Origin: Isochrysis galbana
Lineage: Eukaryota > Haptophyta > Isochrysidales > Isochrysidaceae
Reading direction: 5' to 3'
Assembly: GCA_018136815.1 (NCBI GenBank)
Contig: CM030931.1
Coordinates: 8,606,557 to 8,670,556, forward strand
DNA: 64,000 nt
Shown here: in pieces, positions 40,838 through 50,348 of the stretch
Numbering within the stretch: position 1 is the stretch's first letter
Layout of the letters: every line of letters begins with the position of its first letter
The notes under the pieces: generated by a model
Databases searched by the model: none
The model's input: the letters and a program-made list of their open reading frames with translations, nothing else
Told to the model about the DNA's origin: nothing
Program-made: the position numbers and the translations under genes

Positions 40838-42254
40838 CTACGCATCGAACAACAAATGCCACCCCCGCGGTAGCCCCGGACGGGCATAAGAATACTCATT
40901 GGGGTGAAGGTAATGGGCGACAAGTGTATCGTCCACCGCATAATACACCATGTAATTTGCCTGCTGGTCTATGTCCTCATCGACCTCGTCTTCGTCGTCG
41001 ACATGCTCCATCACCTCCCCCAGGCACCACCCGGCCCCGTCGAAATTGTACATGATGGCACGGCCTGTTAGATCCTCGTCGATTGTGGGCGCCGTTCGCT
41101 GCACGACCGCTGCACCGGCACCCAGCAGAATCTGTGGAGAGGCGGTTGCCATGGCGGCATGCTGCAGAGAAGACCCTGCTGCGGCTATGCAAACTCTTTC
41201 TTCCTCCGCTTTGTTCTGCACATTCTTGCACTGTGAGCTCTCAGGATGGCACAATAAATAATAAACCTTTTAATAGTCTCACCGCACACGCGGCCGTGGA
41301 CCCTCTACTTTCTACTCACGTAGGAAACTTTCTACACCCCCACTTCCCCGGCCCTTCTCCCCCCGCCATAAGGCGACTCCCCCCGTGCACTACTAGGGGG
41401 ATAGGGGTGAAGGGCTTAGATATGGTCCGGTGGCCCGCGCCCCCCCCCGGTGATCATTCCCCCCCTTCCTCCTGTGTCTCCGAGTGGGCGGCGGTCTCAG
41501 CCCCGACTTATCCTGTAAACAGGTGCGGGACTTACCTATTTTTCGGTGAGCGGAGCTCTCGCTCCGCCCACCCCCTTCTCCGCGCTCTCTCTCCCCTCTC
41601 CTGCGGCACGCGCGATGGCGCGCCTGCGGCAGGCCTGCAGCTGCCCCTGGCGACCCCTGGAGGCTTCTGGAGGCCAGCTCTGGGGGCAGAGGAGGCTGGG
41701 ACTGGGCCCTGGCCTCCCCTGCCTCTCCCTCGCTGGCGCTCCTGAGCCTCAGGGGCCCCCACTCTGCACCTGTCTGCCTGTCGACCAGGGGGGGGGGGGG
41801 TTGGAGCAATGGGCTGGTCACGAGGGGCCAGGATGGGCGAATGGGGCGAGCCTGTGGGGAAGGGAGTGGGTCAGTAGGGCAGTGGCCTCCTGGCAAGCCA
41901 TCAGGCGTGCCAGGAGGATGGGTGGTTCCTCCCCCATGGCAGGGGAGGAGTGGAGAGAGGGGGGGGCTCGTGCCCCCCCATGGGTCAACCAAGTATAAAC
42001 TTAGTTGTCTCAGGATGGCACAAAGCGGTGCACTGCTGCTTGGCCTGCTTGCATGGGCAACCGCGCAGGCAAGTGGCGCTGCACATGCACGCGCCAGCTT
42101 GACCCTTGTCGCTGTTGTTACGAGCCCGCCCGCCCGCATCGCCTTTGTACGTGTACTTGGAGTGGCTCTTTTGCGCCCCTCTTCTCTCCGTCTGCTCCTT
42201 CCGCTGCTTCTTGCGGTACTTTTTGTATTCGGTGGTCCGTCGATGCGCCTGCAT
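40838..42254 (-). pseudogene. Cys-rich protein ORF split by a retroposon
   Basis: Two minus-strand reading frames, 42254-42008 and 41254-40838, are parts of one frame separated by the 753-bp retroposon. The 16-bp target duplication is in the same phase on both sides, coding LCHPE each time. The upstream part ends with a cysteine cluster (CMCSATCLRGCPCKQAKQQC, then TALCHP); the downstream part continues with further cysteine (SSQCKNVQN) and a C-terminal segment GRAIMYNFDGAGWCLGEV, later YYAVDDTLVAHYLHPNEY. This CxC-type cluster plus tail recalls transposon-associated proteins of algae and animals, but I cannot name the family. The insertion should have inactivated it. Its 5' end is lost at repeats beyond 42254. 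Confidence 0.6.
41255..42007 (-). mobile_element. 753-bp retroposon with 16-bp target-site duplication
   Basis: TCTCAGGATGGCACAA occurs at 41239-41254 and 42008-42023, flanking the block. On the minus strand it starts CAACTAAGTTTATACTTGGT, runs through CCATGGGGGGGCACGAGCCC and CTCCTCCCCTGCCATGGGGG, and ends TATTAAAAGGTTTATTATTT, an A/T-rich tail. No intact ORF is present. Copies or pieces of the same family are at 7626, 24262-25075 and 49802-49874. It lies inside a coding frame. Confidence 0.88.
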
Positions 42255-42267
42255 CGCTTAGCGTGTC

Positions 42268-42600
42268 ATTTCCCCCCCTCCGTCACGCGCGCTCGCGCTC
42301 TACCCGTAAAGAATTGGCGCTCGCGCCCACAGGCCCACAGGGGGATCTGTTCCTTTATATCTAAGCTACATTCGGCATTTGATTCCCGCCCGATGCAGCG
42401 CCGTGTCGGGCTGCCGACAGTCCGACCACCCCCTGACCCTCTGGCATCATTGCCCACGCAGCCCACCCAGCACATCACAGCGCGCGCACGCGGCTACCCT
42501 GGCTACCAGAGGCCCCACCCCGACCATCCCGACCCGCCCCCCGCCCCTCGCAGGATTCGCCCTCTCTCGAACTCGGCATCGAGAACTAGGATCAGCTCAC
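42268..42600 (+). repeat. Copy of the piggyBac-element 5' repeat
   Basis: Bases 42268-42476 match 59450-59657, including TAAGCTACATTCGGCATTTG and GCAGCGCCGTGTCGGGCTGC blocks. Downstream of about 42480 the two diverge. The open frames here are not protein-like. No other content is seen up to 43139. Confidence 0.6.
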
Positions 42601-43139
42601 CGGTCACCGGCGCGGCCGTCCACTCGTGGCTGACGAGCCTCCGTGTTGAGGCTGCCTACGCGGCCATCCTCCCTCTGACAGTGCCAGATCTGGCGCTGAT
42701 CGATCTATATCTCTTTGATCTCGGATTCACTGATGCTCTAATGCGTGCCAATTACACCAAGACCACACGCACAAGCAAGAGCACCTCACAGATCACAGCT
42801 AGCGCACTTCAGCCCACGATCCGCTGATTGTATCGACGCTCATCAATGACACTTGCAGATGGTCGGCGAGCACATTAGTGTCGAGTCGAGCGCTACCGGA
42901 GGGCTCTGGGCCACTCCGTCGCGAGCGGCGCCGGCGGTTAGCGCGGCGCTTTGGCCCTCCTCCCCGCCGGGAGTCGGGTGAATGAAATTCTGGATGGGGT
43001 CGGGCATCTCCATTTGGGTGTCTTGACTGGGAATGAACGGCGAACGAAGGGCTGTGGGGCGGTGAGGTGCTCCTAGCGGCCCTAGTGTGTTGGGTTTTAA
43101 GAGAGTGTTAGACCTACAAAGAACTCTTCCCTCAGGGAG

Positions 43140-43545
43140 GGAGCCTAGGCTGCTTGAGTGCAGCGACGCAGCGAACAACGACGGACAACGAAGCTGAGAA
43201 CAACAGGATACACCGCCTCACGAACACACCGGAATCATTCACCCAAACCAAGCAAATTATCAAGCAACCGCGACCCCAAATCACCGATAACCCAAACACG
43301 TCGCGAGAGACGGAGAGAGAGAGCGAGAGAGAGAGAGAGACTCCGCAGCGACGGCCGGAGCGTGTCTCCCTTGTAACTTCCCACGTAGCGGAGAGTCCGA
43401 AGGGGAGCGTCATGTCGCGCGACCACGGCGATCACTTCGGATACAGATCGCAACGAGATATCTTCACGACAGAGGAAATCTTGCCGTTGAGCGTGAACCT
43501 TCTAGACGCTTCTAACGAACAACCCTGTCACTTCCCAAACCCTTC
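43140..43545 (+). repeat. Dispersed repeat, inverted copy of 31200-31530
   Basis: This copy reads MSRDHGDHFGYRSQRDIFTT in plus orientation from about 43410, preceded by a GA-rich microsatellite (43310-43342). It runs directly into the Copia RNase H frame at 43555. The arrangement fits a retrotransposon internal deletion joining gag-start sequence to the 3' end of pol. Confidence 0.6.
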
Positions 43546-43554
43546 GCTGGATAT

Positions 43555-43971
43555 GTGATCCAATATGGAGGAGCATCTGTCTCATATCAATCGAAGAAGC
43601 TGAAGTTAGTCGCCCAATCATCTGCGGAAGATGAAACGGCTATATATGCCTTAGGCGCTCGCAACCTACAATTCACTCTTCATCTCTTCGATTTCCTGGA
43701 CAATCCTCAACAGCTTCCAATCCGTATATTCACTGACAATTCCGCCACCCGACACTCGATTAAGAACCCTGGTGTCACTGCTCGGACCCGTCACTATGAA
43801 CGATGGCTGCTATATGCTCGGGAACAATTCCTCAATCGTATCTCCGTTCCTCACTGGATATCCACATCACAGATGACAGCTGATATATTCACTAAGTGCT
43901 TGGACAAGACCATATTCCTCCGTCACCGATCGTCACTACTCAATGAACTTGTTTGTCCTAATCAGCGTTAG
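43555..43971 (+). pseudogene. Ty1/Copia RNase H, intact C-terminal segment
   Basis: An open frame of 138 residues gives the Copia RNase H end: ASVSYQSKKLKLVAQSSAED (usual KKQxxVSxSSxEAE), then IRIFTDNSATRHSIKNPGVT, ARTRHYERWLLYAREQF and QMTADIFTKCLDK. It lacks the rest of pol, so it is a remnant. The family differs from that at 17005. Confidence 0.85.
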
Positions 43972-43986
43972 CACGCTGTGGGGGAG

Positions 43987-44114
43987 TGTGTGGACTCAAG
44001 TGAGTTCTTTAGTATATGTGTAGGTTCTACTCCCATAGTGGCAACGTGGGGTGTTGTCGGGACACGTGTTCTCGCCGTTGCGCTAGCGCTATGTTCATGC
44101 CTATGATCTACACA
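43987..44114 (+). mobile_element. Candidate Copia LTR, 128 bases
   Basis: The RNase H stop is followed by a polypurine tract (GTGGGGGAG, 43978-43986) and then TGTGTGGACTC. The segment ending ATCTACACA at 44114 would form inverted LTR ends TGTGT.GA / TCTACACA. It is short for an LTR, and no second copy is in the window, so the right boundary is tentative. It lies 92 bases before the RING-BRCT start codon. Confidence 0.5.
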
Positions 44115-44205
44115 ATGTTGCTGACTATCGCTGGGCCCCATAAGGGTGGGGCCAAACAGAGCGGGAGGCGGGGGGGGGGGAGCCGACGGGGAAGAGTTTG
44201 GCGCC

Positions 44206-46459
44206 ATGCGGCGGGCGTCCTCACCCGCCTCGCCCCACGGCCCGCTACGGGAGCTACCGGTCGAGGAGCACGACGCGGAGATCGAGGCGGCGCTGGAGGA
44301 ACTTCTCCTACAGCTCCGTTGTAGGGTGTGCAATCGTGCCTACCGCGACCCCCACCGCCTCCCATGCGGGCACTACTTCTGCAGGTGCGGCCGGCCATCG
44401 GAGTGTGGGGGCGGGGCGCAGGCGCAGCTGACATCAGGGAAGCGGGGAGGAGGGGGAAGGGGAGAGGAGAGAAGGAAAGGGAAGGAATGATGGGCGAGTT
44501 GCGCGTGGTGGCGTGAGGCACACGTGCTGCAAGCCAGCGCGATCGCTTCGCACGGTGCACAGCTTCTTGAGGGTGCACGTAGCAGCAAGGCAAGCTGTAG
44601 TTGGTCTTAGGCGTGCCGAGCTGTAACGTGGAGGCTTGTGCTGGAAAAGGGCCTATCAGGCATTGAGGCTTGTGGCGTGGAAAGACCCCGCGTTTTGTTG
44701 CGCACGTGCTGGATTTCGGCTTGCAGAAAGCTCAGGCCTCTTGCTGCAGAGGAGCATGGATCCTAGGGAAGCTGTGTTCGAGCTTGACATGCGCTCAATT
44801 GGCTGCAAGGAAGAGTTCCACATTGGGCCACGCCGATCGGGAGGCCATGCTCGACATAGCTAGGGCACTCCAGACTCATGCGATATCTCCCATACTGCAT
44901 CGCAGGCAGTGCATCGATGATGCAGGAATCGAACGTTGCGGCCTCTGCGGTCTTTCCTATTTTGCAATCGAGTTGCGCCCGTCCATGATCATAGCCAACG
45001 TGAGCTGTCAACGATAGAGAAGAGATACGGATTCCCGACTCATCGGCGATGCGAGCACAAGCTGACCATATGCTCCCTGGGTACCCGAATACAGGTTATT
45101 GCACTTAACGCGAGCTTTTTGGACGACCTCCGTCTTCCAAAAGCAGCTCGATTTGGAGACCGGTGTAAAGACATTTCGAAGTCAGCCTCGAGTCCGAGAT
45201 CAACCTTTAACGACGACGGCGCGACGATGATACGCCAGCAACTGGTGCGCAGCACACGAGTCTGCTGCACTGCTACATCTTAAGGCGCGCTCAACGGGAA
45301 CTTTCCCAACGCATGTGTATTCCCGCAGGTGGTATTGGAGCAACGCATTCGTGCTCACAGTGAGCTTCTACTTGCAAGCATGAGTGGGCCGCTTGCGGGT
45401 CAGATTTCTTTGCCTGGGCTACCATCGGCGAATGACCTCGTCCTCAACACATGGCGTGCGGTCATGCATGAAATGCCATGCGTACGTGAAGCTGGCGCTC
45501 TAGATCCGGGAGCTGAACCGGTAACCAATGTGGATTTGGACCTTACACAATCGGTGCCAGCGGCGTTGGAAGTGGTGAATGCGCCCATGGACGGGGATTG
45601 CCGGGAATCGACAGGGCGCTCTGCTGTGGCGTCGACACGCACAGTACAGGCTCGTGGCGAATCCGCTTCCACTGATCTTGTGCGTGGTGGCTCGACGGCT
45701 GGTGATGGATGTGAGGGCTCAATGGTTGCTTCCCCAGTCTTCCTCGGCACGATGCTCGAAGAAGAAGACAAAAAGTTGCTGAAGTCGCTTTCAAAACGAT
45801 TTGGTGGGAGAGTCATCATGAAAACTTGGTCGCCGGAGGTGACCCACATTATTTCTGCCACAAAATGCAGTGCTAACATCCTCGCGACAGGCGAACGGCT
45901 CTGCTGCCGCACATTGAAGTACTGCAGCGCGGTGTTGAGTGGCCAATGGATCGTTGGCGCGTCATGGCTACATGAGAGCAACAAACAAGGCTACTGGGTG
46001 GCTGAAGAACACCATGAAATGCACGGCGATAACTCGACGATTGTTGATGGGCATGGCGCAGGTGGGCCTCGCAGAGGCCGGATGAGGCGTGAACGAGGTG
46101 AGAAGCCCTTGTTTGATGGGCTTGAATTCGTGTTCCGAGGGGTTTTCCTCAAGCCCACAAAGCGCGAGATCATACAACTAGTCAAGTATGGCAATGGGCG
46201 TGTGGAAGAACAGTTCACGGAAGGCAGTCATGGCGACAATACAAGCGACTGTGCCTCGTCACTCTCCACCAAAATCGTTGTATATCCGGACATGTCTGAC
46301 GATCCAAACTTTGCCTCTAGGGCACAGTGTGGCCTGGCTGTCGTGGACGTCGACTGGATCCTCGGCAGCATCAGCAGGCACGAACTCTTGCCCTTTCCTA
46401 CCATAGCAGCCTCACTGTCGAGCGACACGACTCGATCGCAGCAATCTGATGTCTTTTGA
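44206..46459 (+). CDS. RING + tandem BRCT protein, BRCA1/BARD1-like
   Basis: Three exons, 44206-44384, 44906-44999 and 45329-46459, give 467 residues. Phases agree at both introns (GTGCGG...CGCAG; GTGAGC...CGCAG). The joins rebuild a perfect C3HC4 RING: C39-C42, C54-H56, C59-C62, C71-C74, followed by ELRPSMIIANVVLEQRIRAH, as after BRCA1/BARD1 RINGs. The C-terminus has two BRCT repeats: KKLLKSLSKRFGGRVI...VTHIISA..., RTLKYCSAVLSGQWIVGASW and then LFDGLEFVFRGVFLKPTKRE...VDVDWILGSI. The linker of about 100 residues is short and low complexity, so the protein is far smaller than animal BRCA1. Expected role: nuclear E3 ubiquitin ligase with phosphopeptide binding in DNA damage repair. Whether it is the BRCA1 or BARD1 partner cannot be decided; no ankyrin repeats are seen. 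Confidence 0.88.
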
Positions 46460-47468
46460 GATTTCATGTGTTGGGATTATTGTGAGCTCTCCGCTCCGTC
46501 AGCACACTAGCACCTCAAGAAGGCACACGATCACATGCTCTTTGTGGCGATGCTGAAATTGTTCGCGAATGTGAAAGATTTTCATCAAAAAAACTTCTGT
46601 TCTTTAATAGTAACCGTCGTTCAAAGTAAGGAGTAAGGAAGGTCTCCTCCTTGTCCGGACTTCGTTCTTTCGCTGCCGCGCGCTCCTTGTCCGGAGCGCC
46701 GCCAGCGATCGAGCCCCCTCCCCCTCCCTACGCCGGAGGACTGGCCTCGCACGGCTCCCCCGCTGTGGCTCCTCCCGTCCCAGCTCCGCCCTCGGTTGCG
46801 TCATGCCGCGTCGCGCCGCTGCTCTGCGCACCCGCTCCGCGGCTCCAGCGTCTGGTGCTCCCTCTCCAGGCACTCAGACCCCTCTGTCCTCTCCTGCCTC
46901 CTGCCCCTTCCACTGCTGGCCAACTCTCTCCTGTGGAGGAAGGTGGGGAGGCCTCCACCTCTGCTGCCTCCCCTCGCTCTCCTGCGTCAAGGGCTCGTCA
47001 GTCCGCCTCGCCTCGCTCGCCCGCCCCTGGTGCTGGAAAGACCAGCACCTTGTCTTCACAGCAGCTAAATTATTAATGTTATATCCTAGCCAAACCCACT
47101 AGCGCTAATTGGACACAACTTTCCAGTCCCGGAATCCCGCCATGCCTGACGAGCCAGGTGTCCAAGTGGTACCGGGGGACCACCTCCCCTCGATATTTGT
47201 CCTCCCAACCTACTTTTATAAGTGGGGGTCAACGGGGGCCTCGCGCCCCCTTCACTCCATCGCGGACACCCCCCGGGGTGGGCCCGTACAATCAACCCCA
47301 GCCCCTGCCCTCTGGCAAGGGCAGGCAGGGCACTCATCAATCTGGCCCGGACCCTTCGGCCCTAATAGGTGTGCGTGCCAACTTTTAAAACTTTGATTTT
47401 TGCTATTCTCGGGGTTATCGCTCTTTTTGCATTCATATTCCTTATTCTACGTTTCACAATTATTCCCA
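46460..47468. other. Spacer with retroposon pieces
   Basis: A tail-like motif AAAAAAACTTCTGTTCTTTA is at 46586-46605. A proline-rich open frame (46651-47076) has no recognisable domain. At 47207-47370 a plus-oriented retroposon 5' end begins CAACCTACTTTTATAAGTGG with GGGGG...CCCCC, matching 36959-36800 on the other strand. Confidence 0.45.
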
Positions 47469-49013
47469 TCATCGAATACCAAGATAAATATCGATATGGT
47501 GTACGGAATGCATCTCGACTCGATAAATCGGGTGCACGACATCTTGGACCTCCCACATATCGTCCAGAGTTGGCATCTCAGCCCGAGTCTCAAGTAGCCC
47601 ATTGGTGATTGAGCCATCTCCCATAGCCTTGCCCTCTGCTGATAATCTGAACCTTGTTGATGCCGGCGTTGCTGATGGTGATCCTGAGCCCGCTGGTGCA
47701 CTGCTGTTCTCCACATTGTGTCGCCGCGGCCGTAGGGCGGCCGCTGTTGTTGGCGGAGGGGCAGCTCGCCTCATTGGAATCGGTTCCAAGCTAATGTTGA
47801 TCACCCGGACGCGCCTAGCCATAATGCGAACTTCTTCTGCGGAGATTGTATAAATAGAGGAGCCTGCATCGATGGGCTCGTACAGCTGGACAAGAAGAGA
47901 CTCACTGCCAGACTTGGCCAAATCAAGGGCAACTGCATCTTGCGTGGCGGGCGAGGCACTGCTCAGAGGATGAGCAACATCCGGCGGCGAGAAGGTCGAG
48001 CACTCTTCCAACACTTTGGCTAGCACCCAAGGTACCTGTCGCTCTGAGCTAGCGGTTTCCACACAAACGCAGGAGCCAACTTTGGCAAGCCGTGCTCGCG
48101 CCACCCCTTGGCGATCGAGATCCTGTCGTGTCACTCGGTTCAAACTAGTAGTTGGCACAGACTCTTTCCTGAGCTGCAGCTCAATGGGCTCTCCAACATA
48201 ATCCTTGTAAGCGCACCGTCGGCGATCTCCTGCCCAGCAAGCTTCACAAGCGTGACATGCTGCCCGACGGGTAGAAACGGTGCCTGGCACGCCAATATCC
48301 ACAACTTCATGCATCTTGGAGCTCCCATCAGCTGACTTGAATTTTGGTCTATTGGCTCGATTGACAGCGCCCGGGCCTTTGATCGGGATGAAATGAAAGA
48401 ATCGGCGAAATATCCCCTTGCCATTCTTCTCCTCAAAGCTTTTCACTGGCACGGATAGCCCACTGCTCCAGCTGCGCCCATCGAAAGAAATCCTCACTGC
48501 ACTTGCCCTCCTGGCCACAACCCTCACCGTGGCCCCCCAGACTGCCCTCCCCACCGCTGCCGCCACGCCACCCTCGCGGCCTCCGCCACTCACGCAGCTC
48601 CCGCCGTCCATCTTTCAAATGGCAGAGACAACGGACAAGGAAGCGCTTACCTTTCTCGCGCTCATCTGCTCGAACCAGTTCGCGTTGCTCTTCAACGCCT
48701 CGATGCGCCTCGGCTCCTCGAGGAGTGAGAAGGTGGCTGCCTCCGCCTTGTGCCCGCGCCCAGGCCCCGCGCGCGCCTGCTCACGGCTTGGGCCCGCTCG
48801 CTGCTCAGCTTCGCGCAGCTGCGTAGGCGCAGCAGTGCGCTGCCGCTTCTCGCGCGATGCGACGCTCGGCGCGAAGCGTTTGCCGGAAGCCGGAGCCCGC
48901 GGCCGCGGCTTCGGATGAAGCCAAGCAACGACATCCTTCTCGCGCCTCTGCGCCGCCTCCTCCGCCGTCGCGCCCAAGAATGGGCCCATCTCCTTCACGT
49001 CCTTGATCTCCAT
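47469..49013 (-). CDS. Unrecognised Cys-cluster protein next to an LTR
   Basis: Exons 49013-48651 and 48611-47469 join across a 39-nt GTAAGC...GAAAG intron, one of the shortest in the window, giving 501 residues. The N-terminal part is basic with a possible nuclear signal (HPKPRPRAPASGKRFAP). The centre has RRFFHFIPIKGPGAVNRANR, KMHEVVDIGVPGTVSTRRAA and a cysteine cluster CHACEACWAGDRRRC followed by YVGEPIELQL. A small beta-rich segment follows (GSCVCVETASSERQVPWVLA), of Tudor/BAH-like appearance. A similar cluster followed by a YVGE motif occurs in uncharacterised proteins of molluscs, cnidarians and algae, often near transposons (from memory). The first ATG overlaps the end of an LTR; M9 (48989) is an alternative start. 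Host gene or element ORF cannot be decided. Confidence 0.5.
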
Positions 49014-49263
49014 GCCTGGGTGATCAGTCCAAAGCTAGAGCATTTTCATATTCCGAGTAGAAAGAAGCCTGTAGAAGCTGCTTGGCCACGTGGATATAAT
49101 GGTAGACCAATATTGAATGAAGTGTAGTGATTGATAGAAGCGTGGAGCCGTCGTAGACGTAGAGATGGACATCATAAGAACGAAGATTGATGATTTACCA
49201 TCGCGGTTATAACGGTAGAGCGGAAAATAGCGAAATAGCCTGCAGAGGCTCGCGAATGCGACA
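49013..49263 (-). mobile_element. LTR (minus), same family as 12060-12307
   Basis: Read on minus, TGTCGCATTCGCGAG begins at 49263 and CACCCAGGCA ends at 49013, 251 bases. The next bases TGGAGATCAAGG equal those after the 12-kb copy and form the candidate primer-binding site. The ATG that opens the downstream ORF is made of the last A of the LTR and the TG of that site. The LTR truncates a MERA-type ORF on its other side. Confidence 0.65.
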
Positions 49264-49874
49264 GTCCGCTCGCTTGCGCGAGGGTAGCGTGGGTTGTTGA
49301 GTGGTGGGTTGAGGAGGGGCTAGCTGCGTCTGTGCTGGCTGCTGTGCCATGGGTCCAGCCGCTTCTGCGTACGATTTCTGAGTGGTGTTCTTTGAGGGGT
49401 TGGAGGCCGAAAAGAAGGCCCCCAAGATTGATTGTTGTGTGAAGTGCCCGCCCACGAGGGGTGCACTGGTGGTAGGAGTTGCCTCCATGGGGGTGGCAGC
49501 AGTGCTGCCACCCACGATGGGGAGTCCTTGTTGGGGTGGCAAGGCGGCAGTAGCAGGCGGCAGGGTCAGAGGCTGGCCCTGTTGGTCTGCAGGGAACAGG
49601 ACTCTGCCTGTTCCCTGCTTTTGGTGGTGTTGGGGAGGTGAGGGCGGGAGGATCATGTCGACGTCACTGTCTGTGAGGGGGGCAGCCTGCGAGCGCTTCG
49701 GCTCCGGCGGCTTGGGGCGGCCCCGGTGGGGCGTCGTGGCGGCGGGGGGCTGGGAGGTGGGAGCGGTCGGCGCGCGCTCCATCGCTGAAACTATAACAAT
49801 AGTTTGGGGGGGAGGAGTGGAGAGAGGGGGGGGCTCGTGCCCCCCCATGGGTGAACCAAGTGTAAACTTAGTTG
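49264..49874 (-). mobile_element. MERA-type retroposon fragment with two hairpins
   Basis: On the minus strand it starts at 49874 with CAACTAAGTTTACACTTGGT and CCATGGGGGGGCACGAGCCC, then about 45 bases later the hairpin AAACTATTGTTATAGTTT, then ATG at 49781 opening MERAPTAPTSQPPAATTPHR. The ORF stays open for about 172 codons: acidic PLTDSDVDMILPPSPP, a QQ-rich part, and TPTTSAPLVGGHF, similar in position to the HFTT segment at 21600. It is cut by the LTR at 49263. This is the best-preserved sequence of this ORF subfamily. Confidence 0.6.
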
Positions 49875-50348
49875 CAAAGAGGGGCATAGAAACGTAGACG
49901 ACGATTCCTAAAACAAACATAAAACAAAAAGATCGATCGTGGATGCGACACACCGACCCCCCTCGCCGATCCCCCAATAACACCAACGACAAAGGCATGC
50001 GGAGAGGAGCGGGAGCAAGGGAGCGTGTTTGGGATGAAGGCGATGGCGGCAGGACCCCATATGGAGGGGAGCACTTACTAGTAGCTTAGCGGTTAGTAGA
50101 CGCCTTCAAAAAATTTTATAGGAGGGCAGAACGGCGTGGGCACGCGAACTTTTCTTGCCGGGGCACCACTTTACCATACCCCTCCAGACTGACTTTCGGT
50201 CATAAGTACTTGCTCACGGTTCCACTGAGTTTGATCGCTCCCGGATGCCCCCCCCCCCTCCACCATCTGTCGAAGTGGAATGGATTCACTCGACACACAA
50301 GAACCACCAACGCAAGAAGAGATAACGGTGTAAAACGCTAACCATTTG
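49875..50348. other. 3' flank of the KDM3-like gene
   Basis: No gene or repeat recognised. A C-run lies at 50247-50257. Confidence 0.4.

Noticed and set aside
41393-42139. Open frame of 248 codons on the minus strand
   Set aside because: It runs across the retroposon boundary at 42007 and its repeats, so it cannot be a gene of one origin.
46651-47076. Proline-rich 141-codon ORF
   Set aside because: No domain, no related copy, and biased composition; kept only as spacer.
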